From Streptomyces sp. AA1529 (GTDB lineage Bacteria; Actinomycetota; Actinomycetes; Streptomycetales; Streptomycetaceae), in the NCBI RefSeq assembly GCF_000280905.1, contig NZ_ALAP01000038.1, forward strand, positions 1 through 64,000: a stretch of DNA of 64,000 nucleotides, written 5' to 3'. Position numbers and translations under genes: made by a program. Positions 10,136-20,238 of the stretch are shown here, piece after piece. The stretch's first letter is position 1; every line of letters starts with the position of its first letter. The notes under the pieces were generated by a model, which did not search any database, was not told the origin of the DNA, and worked only from the letters and a program-made list of their open reading frames with translations.

Positions 10136-10139
<4 letters not shown>
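8955..10139 (+). CDS. aroC: Chorismate synthase
   Basis: 394 residues. The enzyme converts EPSP to chorismate using reduced FMN. Signatures are [17 protein letters not shown] at the N-terminus, [28 protein letters not shown] and a C-terminal [10 protein letters not shown] chose TTG at 8955 ([14 protein letters not shown]) because GAGGAG lies five bases upstream and family proteins start here. The in-frame region further upstream is Arg/Gly-rich read-through. GTGA overlap couples it to aroK. Confidence 0.96.
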
Positions 10140-11766
<1,627 letters not shown>

Positions 11767-11788
11767 CACCCCTGCCGCCCGGGCTCCG

Positions 11789-11811
11789 GCCCCCGCCCGC
11801 CCGGCGGGGGC
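11789..11811 (+). terminator. Terminator hairpin after aroB
   Basis: GCCCCCGCC (11789-11797) pairs perfectly with GGCGGGGGC (11803-11811) across a five-base loop, 22 bp after the aroB stop. The remaining ~170 bp before the next gene shows no other clear element. Confidence 0.5.
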
Positions 11812-11983
11812 GGCCGGGGCGGCCGGTCGCGTGGGAACCGGGGTGCCCGGCGCGTGCGTCGGGCACTCGGGAGCGGATCCGGCCGTTCACACGGAGACGG
11901 ACGGGGAAGGTACCGTCAGTATTCGCACAACACTCGGCGTTGCGCCGCAGCGCCTTCACACGCGGGACGGAGTTGGGGTCCGG

Positions 11984-12958
11984 ATGCAGCACAACGGTGC
12001 CCGAGGCGCCTACGGAGGCTTCGGGGCGCAGTGGTCCGCACCCCCGCCGGCCCCCGGTGCCCGTTCGGCGCCGGAACCGGCGCCGCAGCACCCCCAGCCG
12101 CAGCCGCCACCGCCGCGCCCGCACCACCAGGCACCTCCGCCGCAGCCGCCCCGCCCGCACGCGCCGGCCCCCCCGCCGACTCAACCGCCGCATCCTGCGC
12201 AGCCGCCTCAGCAGCATCCGCATCCCGTCCCGGACGGGACTCCGTCCGACCCCGCGCCGCCCGCGCCCCCCGCGGGCGCACCCCCGCAGCCCGGCAGCGC
12301 TCCGCCCGGGGGAGAGGCGACGGGCCACGTCAAGCTCCCTCCGGGTGCGCCGGTCGAGGTCCCGGCCCCCGGCGCCACCCCGGCCCAGCTGGACGCCACC
12401 CGGGCCGCGGTCGCCGTCCTGCTGATCGGGCCGGCCGGTGCGGGCAAGACCACGGTCGCCCGCTACTGGGCCGGGCACCGGGCGGTCCCCACGGCCCACA
12501 TCAGCCTCGACGACGTACGCGAGTGGGTCCACTCGGGCTTCGCCGACCCGCAGACGGGCTGGAACGAGAACTCCGAGGCCCAGTACCGGCTGGCCCGGCG
12601 GACCTGCGGCTTCGCGGCCCGCAACTTCCTGGCCAACGGCATCTCCTGCATCCTGGACGACGCGGTCTTCCCGGACTGGCCCGTCATCGGGCTCGGCGGC
12701 TGGAAGCGGCACGTGGGCCCCGGCCTCATCCCCGTGGTGCTGCTGCCCGGGCTGGACATCGTCCTGGAACGGAACGCGGAGCGCACCGGCAACAGACGGC
12801 TCTCCGACGAGGAGGTGGCGCACATCCACGGCCGGATGGCGGGCTGGTACAGCTCCGGGCTGCCGATCATCGACAACTCGCGCCAGGACGTGGCCAGCAC
12901 CGCACGCATGCTGGACAACGTGGTCGCCCGCAGCCTGGCCAGCCCGGTGAGCTGGTGA
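11984..12958 (+). CDS. Proline-rich P-loop ATPase, kinase-like
   Basis: About 324 residues. The first ~140 are a Pro/Gln/Ala/His-rich, probably disordered region. A P-loop domain follows: Walker A is IGPAGAGKTTVARYW, and a polar ISLDDVREWVHSG segment resembles the substrate loop of zeta-toxin/T4 polynucleotide-kinase-type P-loop enzymes. The later LERNAERTGNRRLSDEEVAHIHGRM has the spacing of a lid region. I prefer the ATG at 11984 (MQHNGARGAYGG), with GGGG just upstream, although in-frame starts exist from 11831. Substrate is unknown. It sits alone between aroB and the M24-fold gene. Confidence 0.7.
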   Translation: MQHNGARGAYGGFGAQWSAPPPAPGARSAPEPAPQHPQPQPPPPRPHHQAPPPQPPRPHAPAPPPTQPPHPAQPPQQHPHPVPDGTPSDPAPPAPPAGAPPQPGSAPPGGEATGHVKLPPGAPVEVPAPGATPAQLDATRAAVAVLLIGPAGAGKTTVARYWAGHRAVPTAHISLDDVREWVHSGFADPQTGWNENSEAQYRLARRTCGFAARNFLANGISCILDDAVFPDWPVIGLGGWKRHVGPGLIPVVLLPGLDIVLERNAERTGNRRLSDEEVAHIHGRMAGWYSSGLPIIDNSRQDVASTARMLDNVVARSLASPVSW

Positions 12959-13149
12959 CCGGCGGCGGCAGCGCTGTTCCGGGTGCCCTCTCGAGGGTGT
13001 TTCCCGGGCGCCCGCCGGGCCCCGGGGCGGCCCGGGGCTCCGGCACCGGCCGCACCGCCGTCCGGCAGCTGAGCTGACGATCGTTCCCGGATCGCCCGCA
13101 CGGCCGTGTCCGGGCGGCCGTCCGGCCGGGCGCTGCGTACCCTCGGCAT

Positions 13150-14307
13150 ATGTCCGAGGTGCATGTGTCCCGCCGTGCCCGGCTGCGTGACCGCTGCGCG
13201 GCGAGCACCGCCCACGACGGCCCCGCCGACGCGGTGCTGATCTCCCGACCCGCCAATGTCCGGTATCTGACCGGCCGCGCCGCACCCGGCAGCGTCCTGC
13301 TGCTGGGGCCGGACGGCGCCGACACCCTGGTGTCGGCTGCGGGGGAGGGCCCGGCCAACGGCGCCCACCCGGCCGACGACCTGCGCGAGCTCACGCTGGA
13401 GGTGCCGAGCGGGACGGATTCCGCCGAGGCGCTCGGCGCTGCCGGGTACGACGCCGCCGTGGCCGCCGCCGGGATCGCCGAGCGGAGCGGTGCCGGTGCG
13501 CTGGCCGTGGAGGAGCACCATCTGACCGTCGCTCGGCACCGGGCACTGGCGGCCGTCGCCCCCTCGGTGCGGCTCGCGGACCTCGGGCTGGCGGTGGAAC
13601 AGCAGCGGGTGATCAAGGACGAGGAGGAGATCTCCGCGCTGCGGGTCGCCGCCGAGATCACCGATCAGGCTCTCGGCGAGCTGCTGGAGTCGATCCTGGT
13701 GGGGCGTACCGAACGGCATCTCGCGCTGGAGCTGGAGCGCCGGCTCATCGATCACGGCGCCGAGGGCGCCGCACTGCCCACCTCGGTCGCGGCCGGCCCC
13801 AACTCCGGGCTGCCCGGCCACCGGCCGACCGACCGGCGGGTGGAGGAGGGGGATTTCCTCTCCGTGCGGCTGGGTGCCCGCTACCGCGGATACGGCTGCC
13901 AGATCGGCCGCACCTTCGTCATCGGCACCGCGCCCGAGACCTGGCAGATCGAGCTCTACGACACCGTCTTCGCCGCTCAGCGGGCTGCCAGGGAGTCGCT
14001 GGGGCCGGGTACCGAGTGCCGTGAGGTGGACCGCGCCGCGCGCCAGGTGCTGGCGGCGGCGGGGCACGGCGCGGCGCTGGGGGAGTCGACGGGGCACGGG
14101 GTCGGCCTGGAAATCGGTGAGGACCCTCGGCTGTCGCCCGAGGCCGTGGGTAAACTGGACGCTTGTGTGCCGGTCACCGTCGAACCGGGGGTCCATCTCC
14201 CGGGCCGGGGCGGTGTCCGGATCGACGACACACTCGTCGTCCGCCCGCAGGCGGACGGCGGACCCGAGCTACTCACCATCACGACCAAGGAGCTGCTCGC
14301 CCTCTAG
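13150..14307 (+). CDS. M24 aminopeptidase-P-fold protein, probably inactive
   Basis: 385 residues with the creatinase N-terminal domain (about 1-150) and a C-terminal pita-bread M24 domain. The five metal ligands of active M24B enzymes are two Asp, one His and two Glu. Here the first Asp position is Arg240 (FLSVRLG), the second is Gln251 (GCQIGRT), and the last Glu is Asp359 (VRIDDT). His316 (GHGVG) and Glu345 (TVEPGV) remain. Two-metal catalysis therefore looks lost. It lies directly before efp, where aminopeptidase P genes often occur. The fold is secure; loss of activity is inferred. Confidence 0.85.
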   Translation: MSEVHVSRRARLRDRCAASTAHDGPADAVLISRPANVRYLTGRAAPGSVLLLGPDGADTLVSAAGEGPANGAHPADDLRELTLEVPSGTDSAEALGAAGYDAAVAAAGIAERSGAGALAVEEHHLTVARHRALAAVAPSVRLADLGLAVEQQRVIKDEEEISALRVAAEITDQALGELLESILVGRTERHLALELERRLIDHGAEGAALPTSVAAGPNSGLPGHRPTDRRVEEGDFLSVRLGARYRGYGCQIGRTFVIGTAPETWQIELYDTVFAAQRAARESLGPGTECREVDRAARQVLAAAGHGAALGESTGHGVGLEIGEDPRLSPEAVGKLDACVPVTVEPGVHLPGRGGVRIDDTLVVRPQADGGPELLTITTKELLAL

Positions 14308-14321
14308 CCCCCGCGGGGGCT
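14306..14321 (+). terminator. Palindromic hairpin after the M24 gene
   Basis: AGCCCCCGCGGGGGCT is a perfect 16-bp palindrome starting within the stop codon. It could be a weak terminator or attenuator before efp, which starts 70 bp later. Confidence 0.4.
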
Positions 14322-14391
14322 CAGCCCACGGGCCGTCGGAGGCGTGGCAGTCGCCCTGGTCTCCGCAGCAGTCTCAGGAGATTCCGCAACC

Positions 14392-14958
14392 GTGGCATCC
14401 ACGAACGACCTCAAGAACGGCATGGTGCTCAAGCTCGACGGCGGCCAACTCTGGTCCGTTGTCGAGTTCCAGCACGTCAAGCCCGGCAAGGGGCCGGCTT
14501 TTGTCCGTACGAAGCTGAAGAACGTCCTCTCCGGCAAGATCGTCGACAAGACGTTCAACGCGGGCACCAAGGTCGAGACGGCCACCGTGGACCGACGGGA
14601 CATGCAGTTCTCGTACATGGACGGCGACTACTTCGTCTTCATGGACATGCAGACCTTCGACCAGCTCCACATCGACCGCAAGACCGTCGGTGACGCGGCC
14701 AACTACCTGATCGAGGGCTTCGACGCCACCGTCGCGCAGCACGAGGGCGAGGTGCTCTACGTCGAGCTGCCCGCCGCTGTCGAGCTCAAGATCAAGCACA
14801 CCGAACCGGGTGTCCAGGGCGACCGCTCCACCGGCGGCTCCAAGCCCGCCGAGCTGGAGACCGGCTACAGCATCCAGGTGCCGCTCTTCATCACGACCGA
14901 TGAGAAGATCAAGGTCGACACGCGCTCCGGCGAGTACCTCGGCCGGGTGAACAACTAA
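14392..14958 (+). CDS. efp: Translation elongation factor P
   Basis: A 188-residue three-domain factor that relieves ribosome stalling at polyproline. The GTG at 14392 ([10 protein letters not shown]) is chosen because AGGAG lies at 14376-14380 and streptomycete EF-P begins there. The tip loop reads [10 protein letters not shown], with the functional Lys near residue 33. This is the PGKGP arrangement described for an actinobacterial EF-P subgroup that works without Lys modification. No epmA, epmB or earP-type gene is nearby. nusB follows after two bases. Confidence 0.97.
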   Translation: MASTNDLKNGMVLKLDGGQLWSVVEFQHVKPGKGPAFVRTKLKNVLSGKIVDKTFNAGTKVETATVDRRDMQFSYMDGDYFVFMDMQTFDQLHIDRKTVGDAANYLIEGFDATVAQHEGEVLYVELPAAVELKIKHTEPGVQGDRSTGGSKPAELETGYSIQVPLFITTDEKIKVDTRSGEYLGRVNN

Positions 14959-14960
14959 CC

Positions 14961-15386
14961 GTGGCCGCACGCAACAAGGCCCGCAAGCGCGCCTTCCAGA
15001 TCCTCTTCGAGGCCGACCAGCGCGGTGCCGACGTGCGCACCGTGCTCGCGGACTGGTTGCGGCTCGCCCGGACGGATTCCCGGCAGCCGCCGGTCTCCGA
15101 GTACACGATGACCCTCGTCGAGGGATACGCGGGCAACGCCGCGCGTATCGACGAGCTGCTGTCCACCTACGCGGTCGACTGGACGCTGGACCGGATGCCC
15201 GACGTGGACCGGGGCATCCTGCGGCTGGGTCTCTACGAGCTGCTGTGGGTGGACGAGGTGCCCGACGCGGTCGCCATCGACGAGGCCGTCCAGCTCGCCA
15301 AGGAGTTCTCGACGGACGAGTCGCCGGGCTTCGTCAACGGCCTGCTCGGCCGGTTGAAGGAGCTCAAGCCGACGCTCCTGCGCTGA
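14961..15386 (+). CDS. nusB: Transcription antitermination factor NusB
   Basis: A 141-residue all-helical NusB that, with S10, binds boxA RNA to promote rRNA antitermination. It opens with the basic MAARNKARKRAFQILFEAD segment, and VDRGILRLGLYELLW plus AIDEAVQLAKEFSTDESPGFVNGLLG are classic NusB motifs. GTG starts two bases after the efp stop with no strong ribosome-binding site, so it is likely coupled to efp. It converges on bldD. Confidence 0.96.
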   Translation: MAARNKARKRAFQILFEADQRGADVRTVLADWLRLARTDSRQPPVSEYTMTLVEGYAGNAARIDELLSTYAVDWTLDRMPDVDRGILRLGLYELLWVDEVPDAVAIDEAVQLAKEFSTDESPGFVNGLLGRLKELKPTLLR

Positions 15387-15392
15387 CACCCG

Positions 15393-15406
15393 CCCGCCGC
15401 GGCGGG
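15393..15406 (+). terminator. Palindrome just after nusB
   Basis: CCCGCCGCGGCGGG is a perfect 14-bp palindrome seven bases past the nusB stop. It may assist termination together with the larger hairpin at 15525-15588. Confidence 0.35.
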
Positions 15407-15434
15407 GAGAGGTTTCCGCTCTTCCCGCCGGCAG

Positions 15435-15473
15435 GGGTGTCCCGGTCCGGTGGCAGCGGGTGTCCCGGTCCGG
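15435..15473. repeat. Direct repeat in nusB-bldD spacer
   Basis: GGGTGTCCCGGTCCGG occurs at 15435-15450 and again, identical, at 15458-15473 (period 23 bp). It lies between convergent genes. No function is evident. Confidence 0.7.
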
Positions 15474-15524
15474 CGACCGGGGAGCACGGCTGCGGCGCCC
15501 GGGACCGGCCGCAGCACAGACGGA

Positions 15525-15588
15525 ACCGGCGGTGCCGGACCGACCACGACCCGTCCGAGAACGGGTGGGGCGGTCCGGCACCGCCGGT
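15525..15588. terminator. Bidirectional terminator between nusB and bldD
   Basis: ACCGGCGGTGCCGGACCG at 15525-15542 is the exact reverse complement of 15571-15588, giving an 18-bp perfect stem. The 28-base loop holds a second small hairpin (CCCGT/ACGGG, about 15550-15565). The position between convergent genes suits termination from both sides. Apart from this, the palindrome and the direct repeat, the 327-bp spacer shows no gene. Confidence 0.65.
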
Positions 15589-15713
15589 CTGCGCCGCGGA
15601 GCGGATCGCCGCCGCGCGGCGGGCACGGAGCCCGGCGCCGACGCGACGGATGTGCTGCCCGGCGCCGGGGCCGGCCCCCCGACGGGACGAGGGGCGCCTC
15701 CCCGGCGAGCGGG

Positions 15714-16214
15714 TCAGACCTCTTCGTGCGAGACGGCCCGGCGGGCGTCCGCGTCGAGCACGCCCCAGCCGATGAGCTGCTCCGTCAGCACGGAGGGCGA
15801 CTGGTCGTAGATGACGGCCAGGGTCCGCAGGTCGTCCTGGCGGATGGAGAGGACCTTGCCGTTGTAGTCCCCGCGCTGCGACTGGATCGTCGCCGCGTAC
15901 CGCTGGAGCGGACCCGCCTTGTCGGCCGGGACGTGGGCCAGGCGCTCCAGGTCGAGCACCAGCTTCGGCGGCGGCTCGGCGGCCCCGCCCGGAGTGGTGC
16001 CCGGCAGCAGCTCCTGCACCGGCACTCCGTAGAAGTCGGCCAGCTCGGCGAGGCGCTGCACGGTCACGGCCCGGTCGCCGCGCTCGTACGAGCCCACCAC
16101 GACCGCCTTCCAGCGGCCCTGGGACTTCTCCTCGACACCGTGGAGGGAGAGGCCCTGCTGGGTGCGGATGGCGCGGAGCTTGGCTCCGAGCTGTTTGGCG
16201 TATTCGCTGGACAT
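15714..16214 (-). CDS. bldD: Developmental regulator BldD
   Basis: A 166-residue c-di-GMP-responsive repressor of sporulation genes. The N-terminal XRE-type helix-turn-helix (about residues 1-75) carries KLRAIRTQQGLSLHGVEEKSQGRWKAVVVGSYERG. The C-terminal ligand domain has the complete c-di-GMP signature RGD-X8-RQDD at residues 114-128. Length and sequence are nearly those of the S. coelicolor protein. The start ATG has GGGGAG at a good distance. Two adjacent palindromes lie 70-93 bp upstream, fitting its known autoregulation. Confidence 0.98.
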   Translation of the reverse strand: MSSEYAKQLGAKLRAIRTQQGLSLHGVEEKSQGRWKAVVVGSYERGDRAVTVQRLAELADFYGVPVQELLPGTTPGGAAEPPPKLVLDLERLAHVPADKAGPLQRYAATIQSQRGDYNGKVLSIRQDDLRTLAVIYDQSPSVLTEQLIGWGVLDADARRAVSHEEV

Positions 16215-16282
16215 ATGGCTCCCCGGACGCTGTTTCGCTGAGCGGCTGCGCCATGCGGTTCGCTGCGCCGCGCGCTTCGTAA

Positions 16283-16307
16283 CTCACTGTGAGGTTACGC
16301 AGCGTAA
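16283..16307. promoter_or_regulatory. Adjacent palindromes upstream of bldD, likely BldD operator
   Basis: CTCACTGTGAG (16283-16293) and TTACGCAGCGTAA (16295-16307) are two perfect inverted repeats separated by one base, 70-93 bp upstream of the bldD start codon. BldD is known to repress its own promoter through palindromic sites containing TCAC/GTGA-type half sites, which the first repeat resembles. The divergent pyrR promoter could also be affected. Exact contacts are inferred. Confidence 0.55.
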
Positions 16308-16402
16308 TGTGCCGCGTCAAGCCGAGGGGGGCCGAACGGCTGGCTCCGCCCCCTCGCACGGACCGGTGAGCGGGTCCTGGTAGCGTTGACGGGCAACAGC
16401 AA

Positions 16403-16442
16403 GACGTCCTTTAAGGCCCGTCCCGTGAGGCGGGGAAGGGGG
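16403..16442 (+). promoter_or_regulatory. PyrR-binding leader RNA
   Basis: The RNA at 16420-16442 reads GUCCCGUGAGGCGGGGAAGG and onward, matching the PyrR recognition consensus (UCCxGxGAGG in the loop side, GAAGG on the 3' side). CCTT at 16408-16411 can pair with AAGG at 16436-16439 as the lower stem. The 3' arm contains the pyrR Shine-Dalgarno (GAAGGGGG, 16435-16442), so PyrR binding would block translation rather than cause Bacillus-style attenuation. A possible -10 (TAGCGT) lies at 16381-16386. Confidence 0.75.
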
Positions 16443-16453
16443 TCCGATTCTTC

Positions 16454-17104
16454 ATGGACGACCACACTCCGAGCCTGCATCCGGCACGCCCCGTGCTGGA
16501 GGCCCCGGACATCATGCGGGTGCTCACCCGCATCGCCCACGAGATCGTCGAGCGCGCCAAGGGCGCCGACGACGTGGTACTTCTCGGCATTCCCACCCGC
16601 GGCGTCTTCCTCGCCCGGCGGCTGGCGGCCAAGCTCCAGGAGATCACCGGCAGCGCGATCCCGGTCGGCTCGCTCGACATCACGATGTACCGGGACGATC
16701 TCCGCCTCGGCCCCGCGCGGGCCCTCGCGCACACCGAGATCCCGGCCGACGGGGTCGACGGACGACTCGTCGTGCTCGTCGACGACGTGCTCTATTCCGG
16801 CCGCACCATTCGTGCCGCTCTGGATGCCCTGGGTGACATCGGCCGTCCGCGTGCGGTGCAACTCGCCGTCCTCGTGGACCGCGGTCACCGCGAGCTTCCG
16901 ATCCGCGCCGACTACGTGGGCAAGAACCTGCCCACCTCGCAGCGCGAGACCGTCAAGGTCCAGCTCACCGAGGAGGACGGGCACGACGGCGTCCTGCTCG
17001 GCACCCGTCTCCCCGCATCCGAGGCGTCCGGCGCGGAGTCCGAGGCGGTGTCCGGCGCCGGGAGAACGGCAGCAGGCCGCCCCGGTAACGCCCCGGCGGG
17101 CTAG
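16454..17104 (+). CDS. pyrR: Pyrimidine operon regulator / uracil phosphoribosyltransferase PyrR
   Basis: 216 residues. PyrR senses UMP and binds leader RNA, and it retains uracil phosphoribosyltransferase activity in many species. The PRPP motif [13 protein letters not shown] is intact, and [13 protein letters not shown] and [13 protein letters not shown] are typical. The C-terminal ~30 residues (after about 185) are a low-complexity extension beyond the usual ~180-residue core. The ATG follows GAAGGGGG by 11 bases, inside the PyrR-binding hairpin. pyrB follows after 182 bp of GC-rich DNA with no visible gene. Confidence 0.95.
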   Translation: MDDHTPSLHPARPVLEAPDIMRVLTRIAHEIVERAKGADDVVLLGIPTRGVFLARRLAAKLQEITGSAIPVGSLDITMYRDDLRLGPARALAHTEIPADGVDGRLVVLVDDVLYSGRTIRAALDALGDIGRPRAVQLAVLVDRGHRELPIRADYVGKNLPTSQRETVKVQLTEEDGHDGVLLGTRLPASEASGAESEAVSGAGRTAAGRPGNAPAG

Positions 17105-17286
17105 CGCCCGCCCCACCACCGCCGCACGCGCCCGCGCGGTGCGCATGCCGCCGCGCGCGGCACACCACCGCACGCCCCGGCGCACGCTCTCCCGGTCTGC
17201 CCGCACGCGCACGCTGCCCCGGCGCGCCCGCGCGCGAGCTCTCGCGACGACCTCACATCCCACCCACGGAAGGCCCAAGGCAACAG

Positions 17287-18327
17287 ATGAAGCGTCACCT
17301 CATCTCGGCCGCCGACCTCACCCGCGACGACGCCGTCCTCATCCTCGACACCGCCGAGGAGATGGCCCGGTTCGCCGACCGGCCGATCAAGAAGCTGCCC
17401 ACCCTGCGCGGCCGCACCATCGTCAACCTCTTCTTCGAGGACTCCACCCGCACCCGGATCTCCTTCGAGGCGGCCGCCAAGCGGCTGTCCGCCGACGTCA
17501 TCAACTTCTCCGCCAAGGGCTCCTCCGTCTCCAAGGGCGAGTCCCTCAAGGACACCGCGCTGACCCTGGAGGCCATGGGGGCCGACGCCGTGGTCATCCG
17601 GCACCACGAGTCCGGGGCCCCGCACCGGCTGGCCACCTCCGAGTGGATCGGCGGCTCCGTCATCAACGCGGGCGACGGCACCCACGAGCACCCCACCCAG
17701 GCGCTGCTGGACGCCTTCACCGTGCGCCGCCGGCTGGTGGGCCGGGAGGGGGCCGCCCTCGACGGCCGGCGGATCACGATCGTGGGCGACATCCTGCACA
17801 GCCGGGTCGCCCGCTCCAACGTCCATCTGCTCAGCGCCCTGGGCGCCCACGTCACGCTCGTCGCGCCGCCCACCCTGCTGCCCATCGGCGTGGAGCGCTG
17901 GCCGTGCGAGGTCTCCTACGACCTGGACGCCGTGCTGGCCAAGTCCGACGCCGTGATGATGCTGCGTGTCCAGCGGGAGCGGATGAACGCGGCCTTCTTC
18001 CCCACCGAGCGTGAGTACGCCCGCCGCTACGGCCTCGACGGCGAGCGCATGGCGCGGATGCCCGAGCACGCCGTGGTGATGCACCCCGGACCGATGAACC
18101 GCGGTATGGAGATCACCGCCGGGGTGGCCGACTCGCCCCGCTGCACCGCCGTCGAGCAGGTCGCCAACGGCGTCAGCATCCGGATGGCCGTGATGTACCT
18201 GCTGCTCGGCGGCGCCGAGCCGGCCCTCTCCCGGTCCGAGGAGAGCCGCGCCGAGACCGCGCCCGCCGAGGCCGCATCCACCGCGGCAGCCCGCACCGGG
18301 GCAGCCCGTACCGAGGAGGACAACTGA
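17287..18327 (+). CDS. pyrB: Aspartate carbamoyltransferase catalytic chain
   Basis: 346 residues. It condenses carbamoyl phosphate with aspartate. The carbamoyl-phosphate loop [13 protein letters not shown], the SxSKGES mobile loop ([13 protein letters not shown]) and HPTQALLD are all present. It is about 20-30 residues longer than usual because of an Ala/Glu-rich C-terminal tail. No pyrI regulatory chain is nearby, as expected in actinobacteria. pyrC starts one base after the stop. Confidence 0.97.
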   Translation: MKRHLISAADLTRDDAVLILDTAEEMARFADRPIKKLPTLRGRTIVNLFFEDSTRTRISFEAAAKRLSADVINFSAKGSSVSKGESLKDTALTLEAMGADAVVIRHHESGAPHRLATSEWIGGSVINAGDGTHEHPTQALLDAFTVRRRLVGREGAALDGRRITIVGDILHSRVARSNVHLLSALGAHVTLVAPPTLLPIGVERWPCEVSYDLDAVLAKSDAVMMLRVQRERMNAAFFPTEREYARRYGLDGERMARMPEHAVVMHPGPMNRGMEITAGVADSPRCTAVEQVANGVSIRMAVMYLLLGGAEPALSRSEESRAETAPAEAASTAAARTGAARTEEDN

Positions 18328-18328
18328 G

Positions 18329-19624
18329 ATGACTGAGCAGAAGAAGACGCTGCTGCGCGGTGCCAAGGTCCTCGGCGGCGAGCCGCAGGACGTCCTGATC
18401 GAGGGCACGCTGATCGCCGGTGTCGGACCGGGGCTGGCGGTGGCCGGCGCGGAGGTGGTCGAGACCGGCGGCGCCGTGCTGCTGCCCGGTCTGGTCGACC
18501 TGCACACCCATCTGCGCGAGCCCGGCCGCGAGGATTCCGAGACCGTGCTGACGGGCACCCGGGCCGCCGCCAGGGGCGGCTACACCGCCGTGCACGCCAT
18601 GGCCAACACCTTCCCCGTCGCCGACACCGCCGGTGTGGTCGAGCAGGTGTGGCGGCTGGGCAACGAGTACGGCTACTGCGACGTGCGCCCCGTCGGAGCC
18701 GTCACCGTCGGCCTGGAGGGCAAGCAGCTCGCCGAGCTGGGGGCCATGCACGACTCCGCCGCGGGGGTGCGGGTCTTCTCGGACGACGGCAAGTGCGTCG
18801 ACGACGCGGTGATCATGCGGCGCGCGCTGGAGTACGTGAAGGCGTTCGACGGCGTCGTCGCCCAGCACGCCCAGGAGCCGCGGCTGACCGCCGGTGCCCA
18901 GATGAACGAGGGCATCGTCTCGGCCGAGCTGGGTCTGCAGGGCTGGCCCGCCGTCGCCGAGGAGTCGATCATCGCCCGGGACGTGCTGCTCGCCGCGCAC
19001 GTCGGCTCGCGGGTGCACATCTGCCACCTGTCGACCGCCGGCTCCGTGGAGATCGTGCGCTGGGCCAAGTCCAAGGGCTGGAACGTGACCGCCGAGGTCA
19101 CCCCGCACCACCTGCTGCTCACCGACGAGCTCGTCCGGTCCTACAACCCGGTCTACAAGGTCAACCCGCCGCTGCGCACCGAGGACGACGTACTGGCGCT
19201 CCGCGAGGCGCTGGCCGACGGCACCATCGACTGCGTCGCCACCGATCACGCGCCGCACCCGCACGAGGACAAGGACTGCGAGTGGGGCGCGGCCGCCATG
19301 GGCATGGTCGGCCTGGAGACCGCGCTGTCCGTGGTGCAGCACACCATGGTCGACACCGGGCTGCTGGACTGGGCGCAGGTCGCCGACCGGATGTCCCACC
19401 GGCCCGCGGAGATCGGCCGCCTGGCGGGTCACGGCCGCCCCGTCTCACCCGGTGAGCCGGCGAACCTGGTTCTGCTGGACGCGGACTACCGTGGGCAGGT
19501 GGACCCCGCGGGCTTCGCCTCCCGCAGCGCCAACACCCCCTACCAGGGTCGTGAGCTGCCCGGCCGCGTCATCCGCAGCTGGCTGCGGGGTCGGCCGACG
19601 GTCGTTGACGGGAAACTCGTGTGA
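18329..19624 (+). CDS. pyrC: Dihydroorotase
   Basis: A 431-residue class I dihydroorotase. The metal-binding [15 protein letters not shown] motif opens the barrel. HICHLST and [14 protein letters not shown] supply further His ligands, and CVATDHAPH holds the catalytic Asp. It immediately follows pyrB, and its stop overlaps the GTG of the next membrane-protein gene by four bases, so all are co-translated. Confidence 0.97.
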   Translation: MTEQKKTLLRGAKVLGGEPQDVLIEGTLIAGVGPGLAVAGAEVVETGGAVLLPGLVDLHTHLREPGREDSETVLTGTRAAARGGYTAVHAMANTFPVADTAGVVEQVWRLGNEYGYCDVRPVGAVTVGLEGKQLAELGAMHDSAAGVRVFSDDGKCVDDAVIMRRALEYVKAFDGVVAQHAQEPRLTAGAQMNEGIVSAELGLQGWPAVAEESIIARDVLLAAHVGSRVHICHLSTAGSVEIVRWAKSKGWNVTAEVTPHHLLLTDELVRSYNPVYKVNPPLRTEDDVLALREALADGTIDCVATDHAPHPHEDKDCEWGAAAMGMVGLETALSVVQHTMVDTGLLDWAQVADRMSHRPAEIGRLAGHGRPVSPGEPANLVLLDADYRGQVDPAGFASRSANTPYQGRELPGRVIRSWLRGRPTVVDGKLV

Positions 19625-20238
19625 GCAGTGTGAGCGGTGTGAGTGCAACAACCAACCTCCCCCTTCTCGGCCTCGCCGCCGAGCAGAAGTCACAGCAGGT
19701 AACCGACTGGGCCGCCCGGATCGGCTGGGTCGTGGGTCTCGTCCTGTTCATCGCGCTCCTCTACTGGCTGATGCGGCAGGGCTGGAAGTGGCGCGGCACC
19801 CTCCAGGGCGACCTGCCGGAGCTGCCGCAGCGCCCCGAGGACACCGGCGAGCCGCTGCTGACCGGCACCGGCCGCTACCACGGCTCCACGAGCGCGGGCC
19901 AGTGGCTCGACCGGATCGTCGCGCACGGCCTGGGCACCCGCAGCCGTGCCGAGCTGACGCTCACCGCGCGGGGCCTGGACGCCCACCGGCCCGCGGCGCA
20001 GGACTTCTTCGTCCCCGCCGACCGGCTGCGCGGCGCCCGCCTCGACACCGGTATCGCCGGCAAGGTGCTCACCGAGGGCGGCCTGCTGGTCGTCACCTGG
20101 GAGCACGGAGGACGCCGACTGGACTCCGGATTCCGCCTCGACCACTCCGCCGACCAGGCCCGATGGGTCGAGAAGATCAACGCAATGTGCGGCGACAACG
20201 GCGTCGCGGCAATGCAGCAGCACAAGGAAGGCGCATGA
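19621..20238 (+). CDS. Membrane-anchored PH-like protein of the pyr operon
   Basis: 205 residues. One transmembrane helix (about residues 33-52, [18 protein letters not shown]) is followed by a soluble domain (about 80-195). That domain has the beta-rich pattern of bacterial PH-like domains ([48 protein letters not shown]). An equivalent gene sits between pyrC and carA in mycobacteria and other actinobacteria, so its place is conserved, but its role is not known to me. It overlaps pyrC and carA by four bases each. GTG codons at 19630 and 19639 are alternative starts. Confidence 0.8.
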   Translation: MSSVSGVSATTNLPLLGLAAEQKSQQVTDWAARIGWVVGLVLFIALLYWLMRQGWKWRGTLQGDLPELPQRPEDTGEPLLTGTGRYHGSTSAGQWLDRIVAHGLGTRSRAELTLTARGLDAHRPAAQDFFVPADRLRGARLDTGIAGKVLTEGGLLVVTWEHGGRRLDSGFRLDHSADQARWVEKINAMCGDNGVAAMQQHKEGA

